From Lentisphaeria bacterium (GTDB taxonomy: Bacteria > Verrucomicrobiota > Lentisphaeria > Victivallales > UBA1829): a stretch of 64,000 nt of DNA. The stretch lies in assembly GCA_003526375.1 (NCBI GenBank), contig DPDG01000050.1:111686-175685 (forward strand). The letters run 5' to 3'. Below the pieces are notes generated by a model, which worked only from the letters and a program-made list of their open reading frames with translations, searched no databases and had not been told where the DNA came from. This document shows, one piece after another, positions 62,014 to 64,000 of this stretch. Numbering within the stretch: the first letter of the stretch is position 1; the number at the start of each line of letters is the position of its first letter. The position numbers were made by a program, and so were the translations under genes.

Positions 62014-64000
62014 TGATCTCATTTCTGCATCCCTGGGCATTGACGGGAATTCTTGCGGTCGGCATCCCGATCGCGATTCACCTGATCCGCGAACGCCGGA
62101 AAATCGCGGTCGTGCCGTCGCTCCTTCTGTTCACGAACATGAAACGGATCACATCCCGCAGAAAACTGGAGAACCTGTTTCTGCTGATTCTGCGCTGTCT
62201 CGTGATTCTCCTGATCACTCTGTTTCTTGCGGGTCCCTATCTCAGGAAACAGGCGGACGCCTCCAGCACGGGAAAGGCGGCGCAGGGAATCACGCTGGGC
62301 ATTCTGCTGGATGACTCGCCTTTTTCGGAGGCATCAATTCAAGGACGGCGGGCGTTCGATCTGATGAAAGAAAATACCCTGAAAAGAATCGGCGGGCTTT
62401 CACCGGACAGCACCGTCCTGATCGCATCCGCAGCCGCCGGAGCGGTTTCCGCGCCACTCACGCCCCATGCGGCGGTTGAAATTCTCAAAAAAATGCAGCC
62501 GCAACCCCATCAGGGCAATCTTGCACACGCCGCAGCCGAACTGGGAAAAACACTTCTCAGTGTCAAGGGAACATTCTATGCGACGATCCTGATTGAGGCT
62601 CTGCCATTCGTCAATACCTGGCGCTCCTTCGACGTCAAGTCCACAGGACTGCCGCCTTCGCTGTTCCATACGGACTCCCAACTCATGGATACGCCGCCCG
62701 ATCCATTCATCGAATCCGCACAGCGGACGGAACGGGGTTCCGGGATTCAGCTCACACTCGGCGGCAATGACACGCCCCTGCCTCCCAACCTTGAACTGGA
62801 AATCAAATCCGCAGGTTCAGGAACGGAACAGAAACTGCCGCTTCAATCCGGGCTTCATCTGAAAAATACTGTTACAGTGCAACCGTCCGGGTTCAGAAAA
62901 GACGAAGCGCTCCAACTGACTCTGCTGGAAAAAGGCAAATCCTGCGGCGCTCTTTCCCGCTGGTTCCTCGGCAGTGACGGAAAACAGGAAACGTCATCCG
63001 TCCTCCTGCTTCATGACGGCACGCAGGAGACGGCTCATGCGGTGTTGATGTTCCATGCGGCACTCACTCTTGCAGATGCGGAACTGACGGTTCAGGCAGT
63101 CAATCTTCAGAATCCGCAGGCATTTGCCGATCTGAAAAATATACCGGTATGCATCATCGTCCCCAGCATGAAACGGATTCCGGCGGAAGTTCTGCGGAAA
63201 CTTTCGGAACTCCTCGCATCGGGGTCCAATCTGATGTTCTTCGCGCAGAATCATGTTCCGGAGCTTCCGGGGCTTGCCCCCGCGCTTCGCATGGAGTGGC
63301 GCGAACCGATCCGCTCCGGAGTGGGCTTCGATCTCACCGTCGCGGAAAACTCCACGGCGCGGAACCTGTTCTTCCGTATTTACGCCAAAGGACTGTCCGC
63401 GGTACGCCTCAAGGAGCTTGCGGCGTTCAGAACCGCTTCCCCTGATACGGAAATCCTGCACCATGCCTCCATGCCGGTCCTGAGCATCCGTCCTGTCGCC
63501 GGCGGGGGTTCGCTGATCCTGTGGGGCGTGCCGACGCATCCTCTGCCGCTGGCGCTGACCGCAGTTCCGGTCTTTCCCGAACTTCTCCGGCAGACCGTGT
63601 TCGCCGGTTCAACAGGACACGGAGGAACCCTGTTCGCCGGCAATGTCATGGACCCGGCGGAAGTGTTGGGAACCGCATCCGCGTCAGGCGAACTGCGCTA
63701 TCCGGACGATCTGTTCCCGCGCAGCCGGTTCCAGTGGACCCCCTCCCAGCCCGTTGAAATTTATCTGCCGCTGGCGGGATTCAACACATTCGAGCTTCTC
63801 ATTCCCGGCAGGCACCCGGAACGGAAAAACCTCGCGGTCAATCTCAAACGGCAAACCGGCGGGCTGCTTTCCCCGAAAGAACGCGAACGGCTTCCGCAAA
63901 CGGCGCCGCCCGGCGACCCCCTGAAAGTCTCGACTCTCACCAGCGACGGTTCGGGCGGTGTCACCGTGACGGACGGCGAAGTTCTGAAAGAGCCGCTCTA
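62013..64000 (+). CDS. BatA-like membrane protein (truncated by window edge)
   Basis: Open from the ATG at 62013, overlapping the DUF58 stop, to the right edge: 662 codons with no stop. The start matches the BatA/aerotolerance N-terminal domain (SFLHPWALTGILAVGIPIAIH, then IAVVPSLLLFTN), with two membrane helices (residues about 8-24 and 56-76). A VWA-like part follows, but its MIDAS reads LLDDSPFSE, which lacks the second Ser of DxSxS, so metal binding may be lost. The remaining visible part looks extracytoplasmic and class-I-GATase-like in places (PVCIIVPSMKRIP, LLASGSNLMFFAQN). Completes a MoxR-DUF58-BatA unit. Confidence 0.85.
   Translation, partial: MISFLHPWALTGILAVGIPIAIHLIRERRKIAVVPSLLLFTNMKRITSRRKLENLFLLILRCLVILLITLFLAGPYLRKQADASSTGKAAQGITLGILLDDSPFSEASIQGRRAFDLMKENTLKRIGGLSPDSTVLIASAAAGAVSAPLTPHAAVEILKKMQPQPHQGNLAHAAAELGKTLLSVKGTFYATILIEALPFVNTWRSFDVKSTGLPPSLFHTDSQLMDTPPDPFIESAQRTERGSGIQLTLGGNDTPLPPNLELEIKSAGSGTEQKLPLQSGLHLKNTVTVQPSGFRKDEALQLTLLEKGKSCGALSRWFLGSDGKQETSSVLLLHDGTQETAHAVLMFHAALTLADAELTVQAVNLQNPQAFADLKNIPVCIIVPSMKRIPAEVLRKLSELLASGSNLMFFAQNHVPELPGLAPALRMEWREPIRSGVGFDLTVAENSTARNLFFRIYAKGLSAVRLKELAAFRTASPDTEILHHASMPVLSIRPVAGGGSLILWGVPTHPLPLALTAVPVFPELLRQTVFAGSTGHGGTLFAGNVMDPAEVLGTASASGELRYPDDLFPRSRFQWTPSQPVEIYLPLAGFNTFELLIPGRHPERKNLAVNLKRQTGGLLSPKERERLPQTAPPGDPLKVSTLTSDGSGGVTVTDGEVLKEPL

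Noticed and set aside
1..64000. tRNA or rRNA genes
   Set aside because: No cloverleaf or rRNA-like stretch was found by eye in the intergenic regions; a covariance scan could not be run.

Overview
The window looks like chromosome from a Lentisphaerota-type bacterium (Victivallales-like) of the PVC group. This is an inference from gene content: two prepilin-like proteins with an H-X9-DG C-terminal motif, several GntR/LacI-type sugar regulators beside putative secreted glycoside hydrolases with no SusCD pair, a tig-clpP-clpX operon, a MoxR/DUF58/BatA-like cluster and a MurA with Asp in place of the catalytic Cys. No rRNA, tRNA, CRISPR array, insertion sequence or phage gene was recognised. Long antisense reading frames opposite many genes are composition shadows and were left out.

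Layout. 1-6.9 kb: a PurF-like class II glutamine amidotransferase (minus, runs off the left edge) diverges from gltBD across a region with two outward-facing sigma-54 promoters and two identical-pattern palindromes between them. 6.9-10.9 kb: two paralogous small lipoproteins, then a Na+/phosphate cotransporter with Ig-like and PhoU-like parts behind a Pho-box-like element, then an orphan thiS. 10.9-30.2 kb: accessory carbohydrate region with three GntR-headed regulators, two intact and one decayed prepilin-like gene, three or four putative glycoside hydrolases, a FAD oxidoreductase and a Gfo/Idh/MocA oxidoreductase. 30.3-39.4 kb: housekeeping block (clpX, clpP, tig, FHA membrane protein, ftsH, DUF167, mnmA, YihY/BrkB). 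39.5-47.7 kb: a serine hydrolase, then an AraC regulator divergent from a five-gene set (DegT-type aminotransferase, Gfo/Idh/MocA oxidoreductase, ceramidase-like protein, NagB-like protein, PIG-L deacetylase) that looks like an amino-sugar or amino-cyclitol pathway. 47.9-55.9 kb: membrane protein, murA, lipoprotein, EIIA-CBS fusion with an ArsB/NhaD-type transporter, MarC protein behind a possible attenuated leader, SrkA-like kinase. 55.9-64 kb: FHA-MoxR ATPase, cyclase-repeat/DUF4159 protein, DUF58 protein and a BatA-like membrane protein cut by the right edge.

The most unusual signals are: (1) the symmetric divergent sigma-54 control region of gltBD and the PurF-like gene; (2) two H-X9-DG prepilin-like genes whose FTLIEL leader motif occurs twice in frame, separated by 303 and 204 nt of related spacer coding sequence, each next to a GntR-type regulator, a full-consensus sigma-70 promoter and a secreted hydrolase, with a decayed third copy in front of another hydrolase; (3) a candidate terminator-controlled leader RNA in front of a marC-family gene; (4) a Pho-box-like 7-4-7 direct repeat in front of the phosphate transporter. 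All functional statements come from reading the sequence; no database search was run.
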